Below are positions 53,800 to 63,270 of a stretch of 64,000 bases of DNA, one piece after another. Under the pieces are notes generated by a model. It saw nothing but the letters and a program-made list of their open reading frames with translations, was not told the origin of the DNA and ran no database searches. How positions within the stretch are numbered: the first letter of the stretch is position 1; each line of letters begins with the position of its first letter. The DNA is taken from contig NC_053392.1 in NCBI RefSeq assembly GCF_905171765.1, forward strand, positions 452,176,930 through 452,240,929, written 5' to 3'. The position numbers and the translations under genes are program-made. The DNA comes from Bufo bufo. Lineage: Eukaryota > Chordata > Amphibia > Anura > Bufonidae.

Positions 53800-54167
53800 T
53801 TATTGACTGACAACGTGAGTTGCAGACTAAATTTCTGCACCTATGGGGTCATCAACATCTGCTGACATCGCTAAATGCCACCAGTTGTATCCGTAGGTAG
53901 CACCAGCCACACTGCATTTGTCCCCAAATACAGTCTAGCTGTGCCCGCCAGTCCCCCAACATAGCAGAGTAAAACTGTAATGACAGGGAGGACATTATCT
54001 GCAAGTTAAAACAAGGGGGACCATTAGAAAAAAGTCAATAGCACCCCACATATAACTAGCAGGTCGACATAGCAAGACTTGAGTCACAACCAATGGAGAC
54101 ACCATCTAAGTACATATCCAAGGTCTGAACTCAACATTCAATCCCATCGCTTTTAAGGTATTTAATT
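53800..54167 (-). other. PLE-C 3' region
   Basis: Non-coding sequence between the end of ORF2 and the terminal repeat. Part of it (AGCGATGTCAGCAGATGTTG and GGTGCTACCTACGGATACAA in complement) returns inverted at 57690-57835. Confidence 0.7.
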
Positions 54168-57096
54168 TCATAATCCAGAGAATTTCTCCTTTTTTTTTAA
54201 CATTAGGCCTCTATTCCCACCTCTTCGTGACAATGGGACATGGTCAATGAGCATCCATTTTATATCTCTCTCACCATGACCCATTTCTGAACAGTGTTTT
54301 GACACCGGTAAGTCCATCCGCTTTTTGCGGATGGTATAACGGTGCTGGTTAAAGCGTGTTTTAAAATCCAATGTAGTTTCTCCTGCATATAATAGTAGGC
54401 AAGGGCACCACAACACATATATCACAAAAGTAGAATCACATGTCACATAAAATTTATTTTATATGTGACCTCAGTTTTTGGATGCATAAATGTTCCTCCT
54501 TTCTGAATCTGTTTGCAATTAATGAAGTTCAAGCATGAGAAGCATCCCTTCTTAGGTATTTTTAAAAAGGTTTGTCCCACTTTTTTAATGGGGCCCACAT
54601 CCGCATGGACCAATCTATCCTTTAAGTTCCTATGTCGCCTGCAAGACATTAAGGGTGCACTCTTAAATTCATCAACCTCACCAAGGCCATGTTTTAAAAT
54701 GGGCCAGTGTTTATTGATGATATTCCTGACCTGATAGCTATCTTCTGTGTAAGTGGTCACCAGAGGAATTTTATTGGTTCTATGTATCTTGTTTCTATTG
54801 GTAGTCAGCAGTTGTTCCCTGCTCACTTCTTCTACCTTTTTCATCTGTGTGTCAAGACTCCTTCCTGGATACCCACGTTTTCTGAAAGCATCCGTCAAAT
54901 TAGTCAAAGTTTGTTTTAAATGTATCGGATTACTCACTATTCTTTTGGCCCTTAGGAATTGACTCATCGGCAAAGATTTTACCATAGGTCTCGGATGTGC
55001 ACTTGTATAATGTAATAGTGTATTCCTATCAGTGGGCTTAATGCGTATCCTGCTTTCCACATCATCATCATGAATAGTGATCAGGGTACCAAGAAACACC
55101 ATTTTGTCAAGAGATTGAGAAATGATGAACTTGATGTCCTGATCCACTGAGTTCAAATACGTAAAGAACTCAGCCAACTGTATCTCCGTGCCCGTCCAAA
55201 TGAAGAAGATGTCGTCTATGTATCTCTACCACCCCAGCACAGGGCTGAAGTGGTGGGACATATAGACGTACATCTCCTCCAGGAAGGCCACAGTGATATT
55301 GGCGTAAGTGGGTGCCACATTCGACCCCATTGCCGTACCCCTCATTTGCATAAGAAAATCATCCCCAAAAAGAAAATAATTATTGGTCAGTACGGCATGG
55401 AGTAATCCCAGAAGGAAATCTTGACACTCAGGTGTATACTTGGAGTTTTTTAGTGCATCCCTAGTTGCCTCCAGACCCAATTCATGTCTGATGCTAGTAT
55501 AGAGACTGACTATATCCAAGGACACCAACAACGCGCCATTTGGTATTGTCACCTCTCTGATCTTTAACAAAAAAATCTGAAGTATCCCTGATGTATGATA
55601 TGGCAGAGATTGCATATATACGCAACACTCTGCCAAGAAAGATCGATATATTGCTAAACAGGGAATCCCTGGCCGAGGCTTCGGTCTCCCAGGAAGATTG
55701 AAAAGGTCTTTGTGTATCTTTGGCAGCAAATACAATATTGGTGTTCTTGGATACAGCACAGTCAGGAAAGTCCTACGTTTTTCATCTATTAGGCCATCTC
55801 GTAGGCCCAAATCCAATAGTGTCTTAATACGTCTCTCAAGTTCCCATTTCGGGTCATGAGACAATTTTTTATACACAGAAGGATCATTTAGCTGTCTCAT
55901 GGCTTCCTCAATGTATTTCCCTGTGTCCGTGACCACGACCGCACCACCCTTGTCAGCTGACTTGATGGTGAGGTCGTGGTCACGGGCAAGAGCAACCAAT
56001 GCCTCTCTTTCACAGTCACATTGGGGTGCTGCAAATTCCCTGTGTCAGATTTTTTTTAACATATCAATATCCTTAATGACTGATTCCATGAACACATCAA
56101 TAGCACCAAAGGGAATGGGAGGAGAAAAATCACTTTTAGTGAATAGGTCAAAATCAGATAGTTGTAATTCAGTCCTTGCGGTGCAGTCCATATTTCTATT
56201 AGGCAAAAAAAAAATTCCACAGAAAAACTAAGATAAAAACATCCTGCACGATATGATATACAAATGTGCGGATGTCCCTGGCCATATTATTGAAGAAAAC
56301 CACAGAAATAAGATAATAATGCACTTAGTAAAGTAGATGCAAGCATTATATATGGACAAAGTCCTCACTCTGATATGATAATATCTGAGACACTTAGTCA
56401 ATATATTTTGATCAAAACACATCTAAGCCCGCCTACCAAGCGCCAAGGTGGTCTCAGGTCAGGCGGAATTCTGAGGAATTTTTTTTTGTCTATGTAGTAT
56501 TTGCTTGAGGGAGTGGCACCTTCAAGTGTGAATGCCCACCTATTTTATCTTGGGAGTAGCATTCCTCTGCACTTTTGCCCTTCCTATCCAATAGAGCACC
56601 TTGATTAGGTGGTACATATAGGTGTGCTTACTCCTCCTCCCATTGGTTGCTTCATGCACATGGAGGTGACTAGGAGCAGCACACCATATGTGCGGCGTCT
56701 GCGCTCCTGAACATAGAAGCCCAATGGCTTAGGTAGGTTTAGCGTAGGACCCGCCTGACCTGAGACCACCTTGGCGCTTGGTCGGCGGGCTTAGATGTGT
56801 TTTGATCAAAATATATTGACTAAGTGTCTCAGATATCATATCAGAGTGAGGACTTTGTCCATATATAATGCTTGCATCTACTTTACTAAGTGCATTATTA
56901 TCTTATTTCTGTGGTTTTCTTCCATATTTCTATAATGTGTAGCAAACCAGGTTTTTAGCTTCAGTCTCCTGAAGAACTGGTGCAAATCAATTTCTAATTG
57001 CATCCAGTCCGTCTTTGAACTGGGACAGAAGCTAAGACCTTTTGACAGAATATGTAACTGTTCATCTGATAAGATATGTGAGGAAATATTTACCAC
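54168..57096 (-). pseudogene. PLE-C ORF2: Penelope-type RT with GIY-YIG, broken
   Basis: N-terminus at 57096-56934 (ISSHILSDEQLHILSKGLSF). It is then interrupted by the element 56200-56920 and continues at 56187 downwards. 55999-55226: KSADKGGAVVVTDTGKY, YLLPKIHK, RGTAMGSNVAPTYAN. One in-frame TAG at about 55223-55225 replaces a Trp before RYIDDIFF. 55177-54443 continues the same frame; a frameshift near 54446 precedes the GIY-YIG domain (FVIYVLWCPCLLLYAGET, 54446-54168). It is about as diverged from PLE-B as a separate family. Confidence 0.88.
56200..56920. mobile_element. 721-bp insertion with 13-bp target duplication and ~175-bp inverted arms
   Basis: TCCATATTTCTAT lies at 56187-56199 and 56921-56933, so PLE-C ORF2 was cut here. 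Inside, 56293-56472 is the inverted copy of 56748-56920 (AAAACCACAGAAATAAGATA, then GAGTGAGGACTTTGTCCATA in complement), but the first 93 bases have no partner. The middle 275 bp are unique. A long variable-type duplication with one-sided inverted arms resembles a Penelope-like terminal structure without genes rather than a DNA MITE. Family unknown. Confidence 0.75.
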
Positions 57097-57690
57097 TGTC
57101 TGTTGTTCACATTCTTCTTTTTTGTTTGCCTCTTGCTTCTTGTTCTTCCATTTTCTGTGTCTCCTTGTCCACCTCTCCTGGTTGGTTTCCTAAATCCGGA
57201 GTTGGAGGGACATCTAAAAAAGTAGATGGTAAAGATGTTTCTTTCCTCTCTCTGACGTGTGTTTTCTTCTGGATTGTTCTGTTTTAACTTGCAGATAATG
57301 TATTTTTGAACATTTGGAGAATACGAAGAAATGGTTCAGATCCCCTCCACACATAAGGATGCTAGATAATTATAGCGAATATATGCATATGGAGAATTAT
57401 GGATAATAGATGTGATTGAACATGAGGTCACTGTTCTCTCCCTATTTGTTCCCTTTCCTCATTAGTAGTTCTTGGATTTAGCCTGGTACAATTTGTACCT
57501 TTGTCTTGACATAGGTGAGTTGCAGATGACTACTAGGGCAATCAGTGGGATGTAAATGAAGTATGCTGGAGCCCCTAGGAATGGGAGCCCTGCATATTCC
57601 TAGTAGATCCCTTTTTTTGACAGTGTTTGATGAGGTTACCTGACATTCGCTCTGAGTATCACTTGAAGCGGTTTGTGTGGGGGCCAATCC
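57097..57690 (-). pseudogene. PLE-C ORF1 remnant with conserved slippery heptamer (57215-57221)
   Basis: On the minus strand about 57280-57110 reads ETSLPSTFLDVPPTPDLG in the ORF1 phase, containing ACT TTT TTA. The -1 phase from there reads RKPTRRGGQGDTENG and on to basic text, matching the KRTRRGGRR bridge of PLE-B2. A later 1-base change in an A run shifts it off the ORF2 frame. Further upstream, 57687-57478, a frame without a recognised domain may be the ORF1 start. Confidence 0.5.
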
Positions 57691-57850
57691 TCCCTGTCAT
57701 TACAGTTTTACTCTGCTGTGTTGGGGGACTGGCAGTGTGGCTGGTGCTACCTACGGATACAACTGTTGGCATTTAGCGATGTCAGCAGATGTTGATGACC
57801 CCATAGGTGCAGAAATGTAGTCTGCAACTCACGTTGTCAGTCAATAACAA
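57691..57850. other. PLE-C inverted terminal segment before PLE-D
   Basis: Complement of about 53790-53960: GCATTTAGCGATGTCAGCAG and GCAGAAATGTAGTCTGCAAC. It continues at 63271 after PLE-D. Confidence 0.8.
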
Positions 57851-57852
57851 TA

Positions 57853-58430
57853 GTAAATGAGTAAGGAAGCGAGCACTCGCTCTATGGCAATACTCAGATT
57901 TAATGGTTAAAAATGGCAAGTTAATACACTTTGAAATAATACAATGATAAAATACAATGGGTTAAAACACAATATAATTAATAGGTCGACCTTATATGAG
58001 GCAATAGTGGGGTTGGTACAATTTCATATAGGGGGCTTATTCAAGCATAACTAATTCTCCAATGGTATCCAAATATAAACGTGATACAACCAATATGTGA
58101 ATAAAACCAATTAGGTGAAAAAAGGTGAAAAAATAGTCCTGGCATCAGGATAATAAATACATAATAATGTCCATAATATACAAAATAGTGCTTGAAAAAC
58201 GTGAAAATATATGAAAAATAGTGCAAATAAAAAGAGGACCGCTGATGGAGCGATGTGTGCTTGCGCACACCAATGTGCTTGTATTCCTTCCTATAACAAC
58301 CAAGAGCGTCCGAGTAGCTGTAGATGCGCACCTGACCGCAACAAACAATATTAGCCGTTGGCTGTGTTCCGTTGTTCAATGTTACAAACAGACTATAATA
58401 GCCGCTGACATATTACCTCTAAATAGAGGA
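57853..58430. repeat. PLE-D terminal repeat, inverted partner 62596-63172
   Basis: Starts GTAAATGAGTAAGGAAGCGA. The partner ends with the complement at 63172 and another direct copy of these 22 bases starts at 62575. The two arms differ at a few bases only (for example GATGTGTGCTTGCG against the complement of CGCAAGCACGCATC). Confidence 0.9.
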
Positions 58431-59218
58431 TAGTCCTTCCCAAGAGTTGAACGATCTTACCTCCTAAAATATTGCATGTAGAGGGATCGCTTACTTTGGA
58501 CGCTGTAAGAAATCTGCTAGGCACACCGCTGTGTCTTCACGGCTTGCAGGTTCTGACACTCCAGCCCGTTCTCGCGATGATACGAGTGGGACTTCCGTCC
58601 GGTCTCTGTACCCGCTCAGGTGGTTGGAGCTGTTCAATTTGTCATAAAGTAGCAATTCTTAGGTCAGTAGTTTTTCTTTATAGCATGGCCATGCATAAGT
58701 CCTTCATATGAAGGTATAAGCGGAATGTCTGATAGTCCAGACGCGTTTCGGGAGGATTCCAATCCCTTCCTCAGTGGTATATCATGCACTCCTAACCTCC
58801 TCCTTTTTATACGTTCATAGGGTCCTCTATAAGTCCTGGTTTCCATAATCCAGGATTGGAGTGTTTTTGGCAATTTCGGCCATGTTGCGGTTCTATTGCG
58901 TTTTTGTTGCGGTTTTTTTCTTATAGGTGCGTTTTTGCTTATTTTTTATTTAAATGGTTATAATCAATCAGTATACCCCAATTAAAAAGTAAATATATTA
59001 GCTAATGACATAAAAATTGTATATGTACAATAAAAAAAGATAAAAGCAGCAACGAATAATAAATGAACAAAATATATAAATATAAATAGATCATAGGCAC
59101 TGATATTGTGTAGGTATGGAGATGGTCGGATATGGCCAGGGTCCCAAACCAGAGGGGGGGTCCCAGCGCCGATAAATGGCCAAGTTTGGGACCCACCATC
59201 GGGAATGGGGCCCCAGCC
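58431..59218 (-). other. PLE-D 3' region
   Basis: Non-coding, between the ORF2 stop at 59219 and the terminal repeat. Carries the hammerhead at 58731-58783. The part 58900-59200 is AT-rich with nothing recognised. Confidence 0.7.
58731..58783 (-). ncRNA. PLE-D hammerhead ribozyme (type I, minimal helix III)
   Basis: Minus strand, in order: GATA and CCA (helix I, pairing TGG and TATC on the far side around a small internal loop), CTGAGGA (core CTGANGA), helix II with GGGA...TCC/CCC pairing, GAAAC, short helix III ACGCGT with a GC loop, and GTC as cleavage triplet. All invariant core bases are present. Penelope-like elements are known to carry hammerheads of this kind; self-cleavage would be after GTC. 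Confidence 0.75.
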
Positions 59219-61422
59219 TTAAATAAAACCAAACAACTCCATATCAGAATTTAGTCCAAATGGTAGTAAGGAACCGAATTCATAAATCTGCCTAGATTCT
59301 GCTCTGGACATCTTCTGAATATAGTCTCCTCCTCTCCAATGTTGGTTGATCCTCTCTAGTCCGACAAATTTTAGGTTCCCTGGATTACTATTGTGTGTAT
59401 CTTTGTAATGCTTTGACAGTGAGTGCTTCTCATACCCTTTTTTGATATTCGAGATATGTTCCCGTAGGGGGCGTTTTGTGCGACCTATATATTGACGGTT
59501 ACAGGGGCATTGGATCAGATAAATCACCCTTGACGTATTACAAGAGATACAATCATCTATTTTCCATTTGTATTTGTTCTGGGTTGAACAAATCTCTAGG
59601 GTTTTGCGTGGTAGATTATTGGATTTACATCCTATGCACCTGCCGCATTTATAGAATCCTTTCATCTTCATAAAGGAACCTAGTGTACTGTCTTTTTGAA
59701 TTTTATTCGGGACTGATGGGGCTACCTTTAAACCCAAATTGGGAGCTTTAGTGAAAGTAATTTTAGGTACATGTGGTAGGAGGTGACCTATAGTTTTATC
59801 ACTCAGTAGATATGGCCAGTGGGACCTAATCATCTTTTGGATCCTTTTATAATTATTGTTAAAAGGGAGCACAAGTCTGATATCCAAAAAGGAATCATCC
59901 ATCTGCAACTGTTGTTTCTCCTTGAAAAATTTCTGTCTATCCAGTTGTCTCACATTGGTTAGGGCTTCATTAATCGCTCCCTTAGGGTACTGTTTATCCT
60001 CAAAGTAGGATTTCATTTTTCTAGCCTCCTCCTCAAATTTAGCATCCTCCGTGCAGTTGCGTCTAATCGTCTAAACTGCCCGGTGGGGACATTGATCAAC
60101 CACCTTGGGAGGTGACAGCTGGAGAAAGGAATAAAATTATTAGTCGCTGTGGGTTTTTGAAAGGAACTACACTTGTATCTCCCATCAGCAACTTCAATTA
60201 ATAAATCCAAATATTCTGTCTTATTTTTAATATTTGAGGTGAAAATCAAGCCCTTATTGTTTGAATTCAAATTCTTCAAAAAGACTTCCAATGTGGTCAT
60301 ATCTCCTTTCCAAATAAAAATGACATCATCAATATAGCGCCGCCATAGGACCAGGTCCCCCCCCCAGCATAGGGTCTATGGTGGTCATCTCCCAATCAGC
60401 CAAAAATAAATTGGCGTAGCTGGGGGCGAACCTGGTACCCATGGCGGTGCCTGTCGCTGCAGATAGTAGTCTCCCTCAAAATAAAAATAATTGTGCTGCA
60501 AAATATATTTAATAGCCTTCAAAATAAAATCAATCTGAGTAACTTGTAGAACTGCATCTGTAGTCAGTTGCCTTTGTATAGCATCTAAGCCTTGTTGGTG
60601 ATCAATCACCGTATACAAGGACTGTATGTTCAATGTACCCATTATCCAGTTAGGCTCCACCCTCAATTGTTCCAAGATCTCTATAATGTGAGTGGTATCC
60701 TTCACATAAGATAGAGATTTCTTCACCAATGGTTGAAGATGAGTATCAATATACTTGGACAAATTCGAGGTAATGGAGCCTATACCGGATACTATCGGAC
60801 GTCCAGGGGGGTTCTCTAGGTTTTTATGGATTTTGGGCAGACAGTAGAAGGCAGGCAGCCTTCCCTGAGTGCCCAATATAAAATCCAATTCTCGTTGGAG
60901 AAGAACCTGATCTTGTAATCCTTTTTCACATAGTTCTCCCAGTTCCTGTTTAAATTGTATCAATGGGTCCTTTGACAGCTTCTGATAAGTGTTGGTATCC
61001 ATCAGCTGTCTCCAACACTCATCATTATATTTCCCAGTATCCAATATCACTGTCGCGCCCCCCTTGTCTGCTGGGCGTATAGTGATGGCTTTGTTTTTCT
61101 GTAATTCTCTAATCGCTGAAATCTCTCTTGTGGTCAAGTTATTATTACTGGCCTTATCTCTCATCTTTCTTAGATCTCTCTCCACACATTTTTGGAAGGT
61201 GGCCATTTCTTTGCTGATTTCATTACGTGGGTACATTTTCGACTTGTTCCTAAGAGTAGTATATTGGAACAAATTAGTCGGCTGACTTCTTGCAGTTTCT
61301 AACGGATTTTTAATAAAATGCTTCTTCAGGCAGATCTTCCTAATAAATTTCTGTATACCTATATACGTGGAGAATTTATCTATTTGAGCAGTGGGAGCAT
61401 ATTTTAAGCCCTTATTTAACAA
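59219..61422 (-). pseudogene. PLE-D ORF2: Penelope-type RT with GIY-YIG, frameshifted
   Basis: 61422-60385: LNKGLKYAPTAQ, IRPADKGGATVILDTGKY, YCLPKIHK, PPGRPIVSGIGS and YYLQRQ. A frameshift then hits the GTAMGTRFAPSYANL block, and a second near the G run at 60358-60366 restores the frame before RRYIDDVIFIW (about 60345-60310). 60300-60013 continues RT; a third shift at about 60014 precedes 60016-59219 with the Cys-rich linker (CGRCIGCKS) and GIY-YIG domain (VIYLIQCPCNRQYIGRT). About three small indels, otherwise complete. It is diverged from PLE-B and PLE-C. Confidence 0.88.
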
Positions 61423-61484
61423 AGAAACTTGTGGTTCTGTAAGTGTAATTGGGCTGAGATTTACAATAACATTTTTATTTGATG

Positions 61485-62429
61485 TTAATGATGCTTCCTG
61501 TACCTCGTTTCTCTTTCTTTTGCTCCTCCTAGTTTTCCCTCTTCTGACGGTTTGTAATATTGGGATCTGTTGTTGTTCATTTCCTCGTTCAGTCTCCCAT
61601 AGTGTTTCCGAGGAGGAGGGGTATGGTAAAAGTTGTCCTCCCTCGGTATTTGGTGTGGGGGATTTTTGTGTCTCAGGTTGTAGTGGTGAGTGGGTGATTG
61701 TCGGCGATGATAACTCGGTGATTCCTCCCTTTGTCTCACCCGAGTTTTGTGGTGTGCAGGAGTATGATCTAAAAAATGATGATGTTCTGATAATAGGTCA
61801 TACCTATTACTAGTTGGTATCGTATGGTGTGTCTCCCTATTATCATCCTGTCTATTCATGGCTCTGTCTTCATTCACATATACCTGTGTTTTCGGTATAT
61901 CAGATTTATGTGCACTCCCTCTATATTTAATTCCCTGAGTCTCTGTATATTTTTTAGTTTTCTTATTTATTATATCTGCCTCTGTTTTATCCAATCCTTT
62001 GCAGATTCTATCCTGCCACATCGTATATTCGTCATTTTTGGGGATTTTGTCTAGTTGCTCTTTCAATTTATCTATTTTCTTATTTAAGTCCTCCAATATT
62101 TCTGTTCTCCTTTTAACAATTAAGTTCATTAAGGCAATAGATTGAGAAAACAGAAGGCTATTCCATTCACTCTCAAAAGCACCATTGAGAAGATCTTGTG
62201 CTGGAATTTTGATGATCTGCAATCCTTTGGGTATTATCCCATGTTCAATATGATGCTGGAGCGATCTGATTTCCCAAAATTGCCTCAGCTGCTTCTGAAG
62301 CAGACCTTCTAATTCTCTGAAACTCATTGTTACAGATTTATCTCCTTCTATAGATATATGTTCATCAGCCGTGAATCTATAGGACTCTGCCTTAAGTTTT
62401 TTGCTCTGAATATGATGCCATAGGTCCAT
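61485..62429 (-). CDS. PLE-D ORF1 (314 codons)
   Basis: Open from MDLWHHIQSKKLKAES to the TAA at 61485. Residues ~30-165 are helical and rich in heptad-spaced hydrophobics (FRELEGLLQKQLRQFWEI, ILEDLNKKIDKLKEQLDK), a likely coiled coil; the last half is basic, rich in His, Arg, Ser and Tyr, and may bind nucleic acid. It overlaps the -1 frame of ORF2 for about 310 bases. The heptamer T TTT TTA in codons CAT TTT TTA (HFL) at 61776-61770 is the predicted shift site. Confidence 0.78.
   Translation of the reverse strand: MDLWHHIQSKKLKAESYRFTADEHISIEGDKSVTMSFRELEGLLQKQLRQFWEIRSLQHHIEHGIIPKGLQIIKIPAQDLLNGAFESEWNSLLFSQSIALMNLIVKRRTEILEDLNKKIDKLKEQLDKIPKNDEYTMWQDRICKGLDKTEADIINKKTKKYTETQGIKYRGSAHKSDIPKTQVYVNEDRAMNRQDDNRETHHTIPTSNRYDLLSEHHHFLDHTPAHHKTRVRQREESPSYHRRQSPTHHYNLRHKNPPHQIPREDNFYHTPPPRKHYGRLNEEMNNNRSQYYKPSEEGKLGGAKERETRYRKHH
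61770..61776 (-). other. Predicted -1 frameshift site in PLE-D, T TTT TTA
   Basis: Minus-strand codons CAT TTT TTA in the ORF1 frame. The -1 frame has its last stop (TGA) at 61800-61798 and then stays open to 61422 and into ORF2. A stem with one bulge (AACTCGGTGA at 61712-61721 with TCACCCGAGTT at 61736-61746) lies 23 bases downstream, farther than the usual spacer. Confidence 0.7.
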
Positions 62430-63270
62430 CCTACTAGCAGAAGGAGCTCACACCCAATGGGCGTTTGAAATGCAAGTTAGTTAATTGAGTGGAGTGGCTC
62501 ACTGCTGTTAGTGGATGGTACGGTGCTACAAACTAATAATTGAGGACGCCCTGCCTCAATTTGGTAAATGTAGTAAATGAGTAAGGAAGCGAGCTATTTA
62601 GAGGTAATATGTCAGCGGCTATTATAGTCTGTTTGTAACATTGAACAACGGAACACAGCCAACGGCTAATATTGTTTGTTGCGGTCAGGTGCGCATCTAC
62701 AGCTACTCGGACGCTCTTGGTTGTTATAGGAAGGAATACAAGCACATTGGTGTGCGCAAGCACGCATCGCTCCATCAGCGGTCCTCTTTTTATTTGCACT
62801 ATTTTTCAGATATTTTCACGTTTTTCAAGCACTATTTTGTATATTATGGACATTATTATGTATTTATTATCCTGATGCCAGGACTATTTTTTCACCTTTT
62901 TTCACCTAATTGGTTTTATTCACATATTGGTTGTATCACGTTTATATTTGGATACCATTGGAGAATTAGTTATGCTTGAATAAGCCCCCTATATGAAATT
63001 GTACCAACCCCACTATTGCCTCATATAAGGTCGACCTATTAATTATATTGTGTTTTAACCCATTGTATTTTATCATTGTATTATTTCAAAGTGTATTAAC
63101 TTGCCATTTTTAACCATTAAATCTGAGTATTGCCATAGAGCGAGTGCTCGCTTCCTTACTCATTTACTACATTTACCAAATTGAGGCAGGGCGTCCTCAA
63201 TTATTAGTTTGTAGCACCGTACCATCCACTAACAGCAGTGAGCCACTCCACTCAATTAACTAACTTGCAA
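62430..63270. repeat. PLE-D 5' inverted structure
   Basis: 62465-62574 and 63160-63262 are complements of each other (GCAAGTTAGTTAATTGAGTG, then GGTACGGTGCTACAAACTAA). Between them lies the inverted copy of the 3' terminal repeat (62596-63172). A fold of this size would be a long double-stranded stem at the 5' end. Confidence 0.85.

Larger units (their letters stand above)
57851..63270 (-). mobile_element. PLE-D: Penelope-like element with 11-bp target duplication
   Basis: GTCAATAACAA at 57840-57850 and 63271-63281. Minus strand: complex 5' region (63270-62430), ORF1 (62429-61485), ORF2 (61422-59219), 3' region with a hammerhead (58783-58731), end at 57851. The terminal ~577 bp (57853-58430) returns inverted at 62596-63172, and a ~105-bp segment lies on both sides of that copy in opposite orientation (62465-62574, 63160-63262). 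Inserted in PLE-C. Confidence 0.9.

Noticed and set aside
58041..58379. 112-codon hydrophobic frame, present also at 62641-62979
   Set aside because: It is in the two arms of the PLE-D terminal repeat; non-coding by position.
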